From positions 2,182,267 to 2,246,266 of the forward strand of contig NZ_KZ454938.1 in the NCBI RefSeq assembly GCF_002797325.1: a stretch of 64,000 nt of DNA, written 5' to 3'. Shown here piece after piece: positions 25,634 through 33,525 of the stretch; positions within the stretch are counted from its first letter, which is position 1, and each line of letters opens with the position of its first letter. The notes beneath the pieces were generated by a model, which saw only the letters and a list, made by a program, of their open reading frames with translations, searched no databases and had not been told where the DNA came from. This stretch comes from Bacillus sp. FJAT-45037. GTDB taxonomy: Bacteria; Bacillota; Bacilli; Bacillales; Bacillaceae_D. The position numbers and the translations under genes are program-made.

Positions 25634-27094
25634 TTACAGTTGTGTCGAAAGATCTTTGTAATACGAAATTTCTTCCATTAGTATTGGGTACTGATTGTAC
25701 TTTCCTTCTAACTCGTCCATTAACATTCGTACCCCTTGTGCGTCTCGTTTTTTTATATAAAAATCTCTGAGAATGACAGAAACAAGGTAATAATCTTTAC
25801 TAGATAGTGAACTTTGGCGATACGAGTCGATCATCGTCATAAATTCTTCTTCTGATCGATTTTCTTTAATCCAGTTTAACTCTTCTACCATTAGAGAAAA
25901 CATATTATCTGGAATTTCTTTTTCAATCGCTGGAGTTAGTTCTTTCTCGTCCTCTTCAATGGTTTCTACATCTCCACTTATAGTAGGTTCTAGCACAGAA
26001 TCCGATAATTCTTCTAGTTCATCTTTCGTATCGTGTTCTAAAGTGTGAACTTCATTCAAGGATGTCTCTTCTTCTGTTGCTTGCTTGTCGTCTGTTATAT
26101 CAGCTAACTCGTCAATTAACACATTCTGTTCTAGGTTTGCATCGATCAAGTGTGAAGGTTGCTCTGAATGTGGATCAAGTTCAGTCATATTAACAGATGC
26201 ATCGTCCTTTTCTGCTTCAAGATCGAGCATCTCTATTGATTCAATTTTTGGTTGATCTTGTGATAACTCCGTTACGACATTCTCACTCTCTTGTTCCTCT
26301 GTTAAATCAAAGAGTAATTCGTCTCGTTCTGCTAATTCATTCATGTCATCCGTCTCTTGATCAGGTTGTAATGTATCTGAATCCGTATCTGTACTATCAA
26401 GTATTTCTAAGTGTTGACGATTAAGAAAGTCAAATTCATCATCGACAACGTCAATTTCTTCAGGTTCTTCTTCGTCAAATAATTCCTCCGATGAAACACT
26501 CTGTTCCGTCAAGCTCACTTCATCAAAACGTTCAACGTCCTCTACCGATTCGATGCTACTTAAATCCTCGAGTATTGGAACCTCCTCTACTTTCCGAGTA
26601 GGGACCTCTTCTTCTCGTACCATTGATTCGATTTCGTCTTCTCCTTTTTCGAGAATTCTTTCTTTCTCATCCACTGGCTCCTCTGCAAATACTTCATCTG
26701 AAGTAGTTCTATAAATATCCTCGCTCACTACTGGATCTATATCTTCTGAGTCGAATCGTTCCTCTTCCATTGTGTTTCGGGATGTATCGTCGTAAGTAGA
26801 AAATGCACCTTCTGAGTCGAGTGCAGAAACAGCTGTGTTATTTGTAGAGAGTACAGGTTCCTGATTCGTTAAGAATCGCGCCATAATGAGGTATGACGTT
26901 AAAGGTAAAAGAAGTAGTACAAGTAGTAACGCAATCCACCAATTCGAACTTTGACTTACTAATAGAAATAGAATAGTCAATAGCAGTCCATTACCGACAA
27001 TGATACCCCGTGTTTTTTCAGACATCTGAACGGGTAAAGCACGTAACACGAAAAAAACAACGGTTGCACTGATCAATGAAAAAAGATAACCCAT
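25634..27094 (-). CDS. Unknown membrane-anchored, highly acidic protein with helical C-terminal domain
   Basis: I do not recognise this 486-residue protein. Two to three hydrophobic helices occupy residues 1-72. Residues about 75-390 form a very acidic, Glu/Asp/Ser-rich, low-complexity stretch with irregular repeats of SEDI, EEVP and LDxED-like segments. The final 95 residues are a compact predicted-helical domain (MFSLMVEELNWIKENRS, then SSKDYYLVSVILRDFYIKK), TPR-like in character. It is the first gene of the pil cluster and follows a TATAAT box at 27134-27139. A scaffold linking membrane and cytoplasmic pilus parts is possible but unproven. Confidence 0.6.
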   Translation of the reverse strand: MGYLFSLISATVVFFVLRALPVQMSEKTRGIIVGNGLLLTILFLLVSQSSNWWIALLLVLLLLPLTSYLIMARFLTNQEPVLSTNNTAVSALDSEGAFSTYDDTSRNTMEEERFDSEDIDPVVSEDIYRTTSDEVFAEEPVDEKERILEKGEDEIESMVREEEVPTRKVEEVPILEDLSSIESVEDVERFDEVSLTEQSVSSEELFDEEEPEEIDVVDDEFDFLNRQHLEILDSTDTDSDTLQPDQETDDMNELAERDELLFDLTEEQESENVVTELSQDQPKIESIEMLDLEAEKDDASVNMTELDPHSEQPSHLIDANLEQNVLIDELADITDDKQATEEETSLNEVHTLEHDTKDELEELSDSVLEPTISGDVETIEEDEKELTPAIEKEIPDNMFSLMVEELNWIKENRSEEEFMTMIDSYRQSSLSSKDYYLVSVILRDFYIKKRDAQGVRMLMDELEGKYNQYPILMEEISYYKDLSTQL

Positions 27095-27133
27095 GATTTG
27101 TTCCTCGCTTTACTCATTATCTGTTCAACTTTT

Positions 27134-27139
27134 ATTATA
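27134..27139 (-). promoter_or_regulatory. Candidate -10 box of the pil cluster
   Basis: A perfect TATAAT lies 40 bases before the first gene of the pilus cluster. The -35 region (GTAGTT at 17 bases) is poor, so activation by a regulator would be expected if this is the promoter. Confidence 0.35.
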
Positions 27140-27298
27140 GAACATTTATACCAACTAACTACATTAATAGGACAAAAATCTACATATATCCTACTTTTTT
27201 TACAATGAAACATGTCTATATACTGTATACTATAGGAGGATAAACAAAAAGAAAAGTAGTTATTTTTACATAGCCTTACTCTTTACGAGGAGAGATTG

Positions 27299-27476
27299 AT
27301 GATGAAAGTTCTTACGCTATCATGAAAGTCGAACGACTCAAACCAATCAACCTTCGAGACTACAAGTCTTCTATAACCGAGATATTATGAATACGTATGC
27401 CGATCTTAAATCTCAAGAGCCTATCATTACGAACCTAGATCAACCTCAACTTCTTGATCGAAAAATATCCGATTAA
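27299..27476 (+). other. Chain of three tiny overlapping ORFs, possibly a decayed or regulatory small gene
   Basis: In the 431-base gap between the pil cluster and the diguanylate cyclase gene, the plus strand carries GAGGAGAG at good spacing before ATG 27299. That opens an 8-codon ORF (27299-27325). Its stop overlaps the ATG of a 22-codon ORF (27322-27390), whose stop overlaps the ATG of a 29-codon ORF (27387-27476). The overlaps are both ATGA. A strong stem-loop follows. I recognise none of the peptides. A frame-shifted remnant of one gene is equally possible. The rest of the gap, 27140-27298, is AT-rich without clear signals. Confidence 0.3.
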
Positions 27477-27482
27477 ACGAAC

Positions 27483-27520
27483 TAAGCCTCGCTCTAATCT
27501 TACTTAGAGCGAGGCTTATT
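27483..27520. terminator. Stem-loop between the small ORFs and the diguanylate cyclase gene
   Basis: A perfect 14-bp stem AAGCCTCGCTCTAA/TTAGAGCGAGGCTT with a 6-base loop sits six bases from the diguanylate cyclase stop codon. T-rich sequence follows on the plus side (TATTATTTATT), so it can end plus-strand transcription and probably also folC-diguanylate cyclase transcription. Confidence 0.75.
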
Positions 27521-27525
27521 ATTTA

Positions 27526-29241
27526 TTACACGTGAACATCTTTCTTCAACTCGCTAAACACCGCAACTTTATCCCTGCCGCGTTGCTTCGCTCCGTTATA
27601 CATGGCTCGGTCTGCTTTTCGAATAAGGGTCGTCGCATCGTCTAATAGGCCTTCTTCATTAACTGTTGCACAGGCTACACCGATACTAGCTGTGACGATC
27701 ACATCGGTTTCCAATTGAGTTGTTAAATCATTGTGAATCGTAATAGGGGTTGTACGTAAAACATCCCAAATGTCCCTCGCAACACAAGTTGCCTCTGCTT
27801 CAGTCGTATGTGAAAGTAATAATACAAATTCTTCCCCGCCGTAGCGAGCCACTACCGCTTCTGTAGGTGCTATATTTTTTAGCCTGAGAGCAATTTCATA
27901 TAAAACATCATTCCCACTTTGATGCCCATATGTATCATTGATTCGTTTAAAGTGATCAAGATCCAATAAGATTAGAGAGATTGGATGCTCCTCATCAGAC
28001 TGCAGCTTTTCTTTTAGATGATCTTCAAAATATCTAAAATTATATAGGTTCGTTAGCTGACAATGCTCACTTTGCTCTTTTGTTTTTTCGAAACTTTTCA
28101 CATTCGACAGAGCGATGGTAAGCATATTAGCCATAATTTCTAGGGTCATTAATTGATGTTGTTTAAAAGCATGTGGCTTCCTGGAGGTAATTGTCATCAT
28201 ACCTGAGATTTTTTCTTTTCTTTTTAATGGAATCGTAATAATCGACTCTAAGTTTGAAGCGAGTTCTTCCCCGTATCCTCCCCACTCCTTGCGAGTATTC
28301 GCCATCATCATAACATTCGATGTAATGACTTGTTTACTATATGTATCTCCATTTTTCATCGAAATCGAAACAGCTCCACCTGCTTTATCTTCAGCATGCA
28401 ATAAAGACAAATCCTCATTTTTCACGTCATATACATACAATTGATCCCATTGTAGAAACTTATTGACCTTATCTAACAGACGGTCTAATAGATCTGAACG
28501 GTCAAGTGAAGCATTTAACTCGTAACCAAATTGAGTCACTTCTTTAAATAGTTCATTCGTTAATTCACTACGATTATAAAGCTGCAACACAACAGAGATC
28601 CCGATGAATGATAACCCTGCGAAAACGATTGCATTTAATCCGATCTGTTCATATGAGATGATCAGAATCAGCGTAAGTGGTAAGAAAATAGCAGCTGTTG
28701 CTACCTCGATCATCATGCCTTTTAGTACTTGTTGCTGTTTTAAACCAAACAAAAAACGTCTCCCCATATAAATGCAGAGGTGATTAGCTACTAGAAATGT
28801 GACAACATATACCATGACAGCTAAGAAATCCTGGTACGTTGAAAGACTTCCTGATTGGTTGGTTTGCCCCCCGACAGCGTAAAACATACTTGCTGCGACT
28901 AAAGACGTCACAAAAAAAATGAGAGAGTTAATTGGAATACGATACGCATTTTCTTTTCGAATTCCTGTAGCAAATAATGCACCAAATAGAGCGAGCTGAG
29001 TAATCAAGAGCTCAATCACTAATCCGAATTTTAAGAAAATAACAAGCGTAACCCATTGAAAAATCGTCAGCATATGTGAACGATATTTAATAGGCATGAC
29101 TGCTGTTAAAACGGTGAGGGCAGTGAAAGCGAGTAAATCAACCCATTGAATCACGTCTACATTTGTAGCGAATAAATAAGCTAGGGTCAAAAAGATAACA
29201 ACCCATAGTGACCATAGCAATCGTTCTTTACCTTGCGTCAT
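27526..29241 (-). CDS. Membrane diguanylate cyclase with GAF and GGDEF domains
   Basis: A 571-residue protein with six to seven N-terminal membrane helices (residues 1-215), a GAF-like domain (about 235-380, with DRLLDKVNKFLQWDQLYVYD) and a C-terminal GGDEF domain (about 400-560). The active-site motif is RYGGEEFVLLL, and the LILLDLDHFKRINDTYGH substrate/metal segment is intact, so c-di-GMP synthesis is likely. The inhibitory RxxD site five residues before GGEEF is absent. Start at ATG 29241, eight bases after AGAGG. It lies 21 bases downstream of folC and next to the pilus cluster, whose PilB carries MshEN motifs. Confidence 0.88.
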   Translation of the reverse strand: MTQGKERLLWSLWVVIFLTLAYLFATNVDVIQWVDLLAFTALTVLTAVMPIKYRSHMLTIFQWVTLVIFLKFGLVIELLITQLALFGALFATGIRKENAYRIPINSLIFFVTSLVAASMFYAVGGQTNQSGSLSTYQDFLAVMVYVVTFLVANHLCIYMGRRFLFGLKQQQVLKGMMIEVATAAIFLPLTLILIISYEQIGLNAIVFAGLSFIGISVVLQLYNRSELTNELFKEVTQFGYELNASLDRSDLLDRLLDKVNKFLQWDQLYVYDVKNEDLSLLHAEDKAGGAVSISMKNGDTYSKQVITSNVMMMANTRKEWGGYGEELASNLESIITIPLKRKEKISGMMTITSRKPHAFKQHQLMTLEIMANMLTIALSNVKSFEKTKEQSEHCQLTNLYNFRYFEDHLKEKLQSDEEHPISLILLDLDHFKRINDTYGHQSGNDVLYEIALRLKNIAPTEAVVARYGGEEFVLLLSHTTEAEATCVARDIWDVLRTTPITIHNDLTTQLETDVIVTASIGVACATVNEEGLLDDATTLIRKADRAMYNGAKQRGRDKVAVFSELKKDVHV

Positions 29242-29262
29242 TCCCCTCACCTCTAGATTCTA

Positions 29263-30591
29263 CTATAAATTTGTCGTGATTAGTTTCCTCTGTTCCTGCG
29301 TTTCGATAAGCCATTTCCTCACATCAGACACAAAGTAAAGTGAACCTGACACGACCACCAATTCATCTTCTAAGCAATTCCGAACCTCTTGATCTACAGC
29401 TTTTTTCCAATTGGAATGAGCCGTCTTGTGCGAAACATCAGCTTGTTCAAATAATTCGGCCTCACCAGCTGCACGGAAGAAATCAAATGTGGTGAACGTA
29501 AACGAGACATCGAGATGTTTAAATGGTATCAGTAATTTGCCCATGTCTTTCTCTTTCGTCGCAGCCATAATGATTCGGTAACGCTTTGTCGGGTAATGTG
29601 CTTGTAGCGTACTCGCTAATGCAACCATTCCTTCTTCGTTATGAGCCCCGTCCAAAATGACGGTTGGCTGTTTTCCAATCAGTTCAAATCGGCCTGCCCA
29701 ATTTGCTTTCTGAAGACCAAGCAAACATGCTTCCTCTGTGTAATCTATATAACCTAATTGCTTTAATGTGACGATTGCTTCGATTGCCAAGGCTGCATTA
29801 GAACGCTGATGATCACCAGCCATCTGAATGGCACACGCCTGAAACTCTTCCTCGCTTGATTGGAAACGAAAGAGCTGACTTGTTTCTGTTCGCGATAAAA
29901 GTTCCTCTTTGAAATCTGCATTAAGTTGTTTAAAAGCGGCTTGTTTATCCTTTGCCGCATCTCTTAGAACAAGTTGCGCTTCCTCTTGAGTCACACCTGA
30001 TATCACAGGCTTACACGGTTTAATAATTCCCGCTTTTTCACTTGCGATTTTTGTTAAGGAGTCTCCTAAAATATGCATATGATCATGACCGATCGATGTA
30101 ATAATAGACAAAATAGGTTCAATCACATTCGTCGAATCTAAACGACCACCAAGTCCGACTTCAACTAAAACAAAATCTAGCTTTCTTAGTTTCGCAAAGT
30201 ATAGAAAACCAATCGTCGTGATCACTTCAAATTCAGTCGGCGAACCGAGGTCTGACTCAGCCAGTTGTTCTACAAGCGGCTTCACTAGATTCGCACATTG
30301 AACTAAGTCCTCACCTTCAATGGGCTGACCATTATATGAAATTCTTTCTTCAAAGCAATGTATATAGGGCGATGTGAAAGTACCTACATTATATCCATTT
30401 TCTTCAATTATATAGCGTAAATAGCTGACCGTCGACCCTTTTCCATTCGTACCGCCGATATGAATCATTTGTAGAGAACGCTCGGGATGGTCTAGACGTT
30501 CTAACATCCACTCCATACGCTTCAATCCTGGTTTTATTCCAAATGGCAGCAGACTATGAATCCACTCAATCGCTTCTTCTGCGGTTCTCAT
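29263..30591 (-). CDS. folC: Folylpolyglutamate synthase / dihydrofolate synthase
   Basis: A 442-residue Mur-ligase-fold enzyme that adds glutamate to dihydropteroate and to folates. The P-loop is HIGGTNGKGSTVSYLRYI, followed by the FTSPYI segment, the GLGGRLDSTNVI motif with the carbamylated-lysine region, and the ILDGAHNEEGM motif at the domain interface. AAGGAG precedes the ATG. In B. subtilis folC follows valS directly; here a sigma-factor cassette is inserted between the two genes. Confidence 0.95.
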   Translation of the reverse strand: MRTAEEAIEWIHSLLPFGIKPGLKRMEWMLERLDHPERSLQMIHIGGTNGKGSTVSYLRYIIEENGYNVGTFTSPYIHCFEERISYNGQPIEGEDLVQCANLVKPLVEQLAESDLGSPTEFEVITTIGFLYFAKLRKLDFVLVEVGLGGRLDSTNVIEPILSIITSIGHDHMHILGDSLTKIASEKAGIIKPCKPVISGVTQEEAQLVLRDAAKDKQAAFKQLNADFKEELLSRTETSQLFRFQSSEEEFQACAIQMAGDHQRSNAALAIEAIVTLKQLGYIDYTEEACLLGLQKANWAGRFELIGKQPTVILDGAHNEEGMVALASTLQAHYPTKRYRIIMAATKEKDMGKLLIPFKHLDVSFTFTTFDFFRAAGEAELFEQADVSHKTAHSNWKKAVDQEVRNCLEDELVVVSGSLYFVSDVRKWLIETQEQRKLITTNL

Positions 30592-30702
30592 CCGTCCAAC
30601 TCCTTACAGCGCATAAAACGCCTACTCAATATCATTCTACTATTATATCGATTTCCCCTCTATTATTTCAATGTAATAAGAGATTTAAAAGAAATTGGCA
30701 AT

Positions 30703-30735
30703 CAAAAAGGACAAGGATATGCTCCCTGTCCTTAC
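30703..30735 (-). terminator. Terminator of the ECF sigma cassette
   Basis: On the minus strand AAGGACA pairs with TGTCCTT, with GGGAGCATATCCT in the upper part of the hairpin, followed by TTTTTG. It overlaps the stop codon of the large TPR protein and isolates the cassette from folC. Confidence 0.8.
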
Positions 30736-32528
30736 AATTTGTTTTCTGCCTCATCAAGTAGTTCGGCATAATAATCAATCTCTGTTCTCTCATAAAGTTC
30801 TTTTATATGATCCTTCATTCTCATGCGTAACTCTTTATCATCATCACCCCTTGATGACTTTACATATTGGAGAACTTTCACTGCCATAATGAGTGCATGT
30901 TCCTGTTCAAGTCCTTCTTCTGTTAAAAGATCTTGTTCATATGATTCAAGTGCTTGGTCGACCTTGCCATCTAATAAAAGCTGATCCGCTTTTGTTAACT
31001 TACGTTGCTTTAATTGAAAAAAAGGAAATTGACTCACTAACTCATCATCTAAACGATAGCCAAAACTACGTCTCAATTCATTTCCGTTTTGATCGTATGA
31101 TGTAATTGCCCATGAAAATTGACTTTCAGTATTAGCAAACCCCAACATGCTACGAGGATCAAACCAGTCCTCGTCGTATACATCGTTATCAAATGAAACA
31201 TTAAAAGGATTATGATAGAGATCTCTTACATCGATCATCGTAGTGGTGTCCTTTATTCCGCTTTTCACTACTTGAGACGTCCATCCGTTCTCGGTATGAT
31301 TAATCATACTAATATCATACGTCGTCGCTTTAGGGTCTTCTTCCCAGCTAAATGTAAGCTCCCGTTCCGTAAAAGCATACTCATTTACTGGAAAATACAC
31401 ATCTAAAAGCGGCAACAATACTATATCATGTACAATATCTTCTCTACTTTGAACAACGACACGATCCTCCATATCAACAGGCCATGAGTATCCATCTATC
31501 TGTTCATACGTAAAACCTATTCCAACTTGATATTCATTTGGCATCACCCGAGAGAATTTGTAATACCCCTCTTGATCGGTGGTTGCACGGTACCTTTCAG
31601 ATTCTGGATGAATAGACGTGTTCGCGCGATGATTTTGACGCAAGAAGATTTCAGCACCTACAATGGGTGTTCCGTCCTCCCTTCTTAAATTGCCTTCGAC
31701 CGTACCATATGCAAAATCTCCTTCAATGAGCTCAAGCTGCCTTTTTAGCGATGTCACACGCTCACTAGCTGTGTAATCATCATAATTTTCAGCTGTTTGT
31801 GTTTGTTCTTGCCACTTTTCTAATAGTTGTAAGGCTTCGTTCTTTTTTTGTTGAAGGAGTAAGATCTCTATTCTAATTTCGAGAAACTCTTCGTTCACAT
31901 AAGAAATTACTTGCTCGTCATTCGCTCCTTGAATGGCATCCTCATACTCTTCAATTACATTTATAGCCCCATCAAACTGTCTATGTTCAACATATAATTG
32001 AGCGAGCTTAATCGTCATTTGTTCAGGAGGATGGATTAGTGTTGAATGCTCCATATACTCTTCTCTCTTTTGATTCAAGAAATCAATCGCTTTTTCTACT
32101 GAATCATAATTCGCATAATAATCAGCTAATCCAATTATCGCTTCTTCAACGAGCCACGTATTTCGTTGTATCGACCGCTCTTCATAGAACTCTAGGTACG
32201 GTTTCATTTCTGTTAATGTAAAGCCACTCCAATAACGCTCTTCTCCATATGAACTCATATTTGGTGTTATGAAGACATCGTAAGGAGAACAACACACACT
32301 ATGTTCGAGCATAAATTGTTCAATTAAATGAAGTTTTCTAGAATCAGTACGAGCTCCGTCAATTAAATCAGTCACTCTATCGCCCGCATGAAGATCTCCA
32401 CGCTCTACCGCTGCTTGCACACGATACTCCTGCCAAGCTGGTTGGAACAGAAAAATAAATCCAAAGATTACTACCATAAAGCCACTGATATAAAAGAAAA
32501 GTTGTTTTCTCGTTATTTTAACGCTCAT
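30732..32528 (-). CDS. Large membrane-anchored TPR protein with carboxypeptidase-regulatory-like domain
   Basis: A 598-residue protein. One membrane helix (about residues 9-30) is followed by helical TPR-like repeats (about 110-270). A beta-sandwich segment (about 275-365) has the carboxypeptidase regulatory-like pattern GTVEGNLRREDGTPIVGAEIF, then TTDQEGYYKFSRVMPNEY. An FN3-like stretch (about 375-470, LTFSWEEDPKATTYDISM) and a C-terminal helical repeat complete it. No catalytic motif is seen. The start ATG follows AGAGGGG and overlaps the anti-sigma stop by 11 bases, so the three genes form one operon. It probably acts outside the membrane as an envelope sensor or structural partner. Confidence 0.65.
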   Translation of the reverse strand: MSVKITRKQLFFYISGFMVVIFGFIFLFQPAWQEYRVQAAVERGDLHAGDRVTDLIDGARTDSRKLHLIEQFMLEHSVCCSPYDVFITPNMSSYGEERYWSGFTLTEMKPYLEFYEERSIQRNTWLVEEAIIGLADYYANYDSVEKAIDFLNQKREEYMEHSTLIHPPEQMTIKLAQLYVEHRQFDGAINVIEEYEDAIQGANDEQVISYVNEEFLEIRIEILLLQQKKNEALQLLEKWQEQTQTAENYDDYTASERVTSLKRQLELIEGDFAYGTVEGNLRREDGTPIVGAEIFLRQNHRANTSIHPESERYRATTDQEGYYKFSRVMPNEYQVGIGFTYEQIDGYSWPVDMEDRVVVQSREDIVHDIVLLPLLDVYFPVNEYAFTERELTFSWEEDPKATTYDISMINHTENGWTSQVVKSGIKDTTTMIDVRDLYHNPFNVSFDNDVYDEDWFDPRSMLGFANTESQFSWAITSYDQNGNELRRSFGYRLDDELVSQFPFFQLKQRKLTKADQLLLDGKVDQALESYEQDLLTEEGLEQEHALIMAVKVLQYVKSSRGDDDKELRMRMKDHIKELYERTEIDYYAELLDEAENKL

Positions 32529-32826
32529 ACGACACCCCTCTTTCATCTAAAACATGCTGGTAATATAGATTGCCACCAAATTCTACAATATGGTTCGTTG
32601 TCTCCGGATTCGTCTCAAGCATCGTAAAGATCCCAACAGCAAGCAACAAAACAGTAAAAGATGTAGTTGGAATAACCGGAACCGAGATTTCTTCATTTAG
32701 CCACGCTTCCCATTTTTGCTTGAATGTTTTCGGATGCGTTCTCTTTAACACGTCTTCTTTCTTTTTGAATCTTACTGTTGAGAGTTCTTCATCTAATAAT
32801 GACTTTATTTGTTTTCGCTCATTCAT
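32518..32826 (-). CDS. Putative anti-sigma factor, single-pass membrane protein
   Basis: A 102-residue protein with a charged cytoplasmic part (residues 1-48, MNERKQIKSLLDEELSTV and repeated basic patches), one membrane helix (about 52-70) and a short outside tail. It has no HxxxCxxC zinc motif. The call comes from its place directly after an ECF sigma gene, an 8-base overlap with it, and the topology typical of membrane anti-sigma factors. ATG 32826 follows GAGGGTG. Confidence 0.6.
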   Translation of the reverse strand: MNERKQIKSLLDEELSTVRFKKKEDVLKRTHPKTFKQKWEAWLNEEISVPVIPTTSFTVLLLAVGIFTMLETNPETTNHIVEFGGNLYYQHVLDERGVSYER

Positions 32827-33361
32827 GTCGTTCACCCTCTTCTAAAAACTTTCTTAATTGCCTTCTCGCTCTAGCTAAACGGCTTTTTACTGTGTTTTCT
32901 TTCGTCTTGGTTAGATCTGAAATTTCTTTAATGGAGTACTCTCCATAATAAAATAAGGCAATCACTTCACGGTATTCAGCTTCTAATTGTTGAATGATAC
33001 CCGCTAATTGTCTCGATGTTTCCTTTGTTTCTAAAATACTTAGTGGTGTATCAATACCTGCTTTATCCAGAGGTTCTTCTTTATAGGAAAGAAAAATATG
33101 CTTGAAGCTCCATTTTCGTGTTCTTCTTCTACATTGACTGATAACTATTGTCGTTAGCCACTTCGTTAACTTTTCTGCATCACTTAATTGCTCCATTCTT
33201 TGATACGCTAAAATAAAAGCCTCTTGTACAGCATCTTGTGCTTCATGTTGATCGTTCAAAAATAATAATGCGATTCGCAAAGCTGTATGCCCGTCTCGAT
33301 CCATCCACTCCGCTAGTGCTTCTTCCTCCCCGGTCCTCAGCCGTTCAACTAAATGATTCAT
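32819..33361 (-). CDS. ECF-type RNA polymerase sigma factor
   Basis: A 180-residue sigma-70 family protein with region 2 (about residues 20-85, including DAVQEAFILAYQRM and the KLTKWLTTIVISQCRRR stretch) and region 4 (about 115-170, YREVIALFYYGEYSIKEIS, with the helix-turn-helix TKTKENTVKSRLARARRQL). Regions 1 and 3 are missing, as in group 4 sigma factors. ATG 33361 was chosen because AGGAG lies eight bases upstream; an in-frame GTG 17 codons earlier has no such site. An AACCTT hexamer just upstream could be part of an autoregulated -35. It is inserted between valS and folC, unlike B. subtilis. Confidence 0.88.
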   Translation of the reverse strand: MNHLVERLRTGEEEALAEWMDRDGHTALRIALLFLNDQHEAQDAVQEAFILAYQRMEQLSDAEKLTKWLTTIVISQCRRRTRKWSFKHIFLSYKEEPLDKAGIDTPLSILETKETSRQLAGIIQQLEAEYREVIALFYYGEYSIKEISDLTKTKENTVKSRLARARRQLRKFLEEGERHE

Positions 33362-33484
33362 CCAACGATCTCCTATCTCTGGTCGCTCTACCATATAGAG
33401 CCAATTTATCACGGAAAGGTTGCACGAATGAAGAATTTTTTTTATTGAGTTGTCTAGCTAACCTCTAACAATTCTCTACGCATA

Positions 33485-33521
33485 CAAAAAAAGCCGCCTA
33501 CCATGAGATAGACGACTTTAC
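33485..33521 (-). terminator. Terminator of valS
   Basis: On the minus strand AAGTCGTCTA pairs with TAGGCGGCTT (two G-T pairs), followed by seven T. It lies a few bases after the valS stop codon. Confidence 0.8.
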
Positions 33522-33525
33522 GTAC

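Noticed and set aside
27095-27300. c-di-GMP riboswitch upstream of the pil cluster
   Set aside because: I looked for the GEMM-type conserved core on the minus strand and could not find it.
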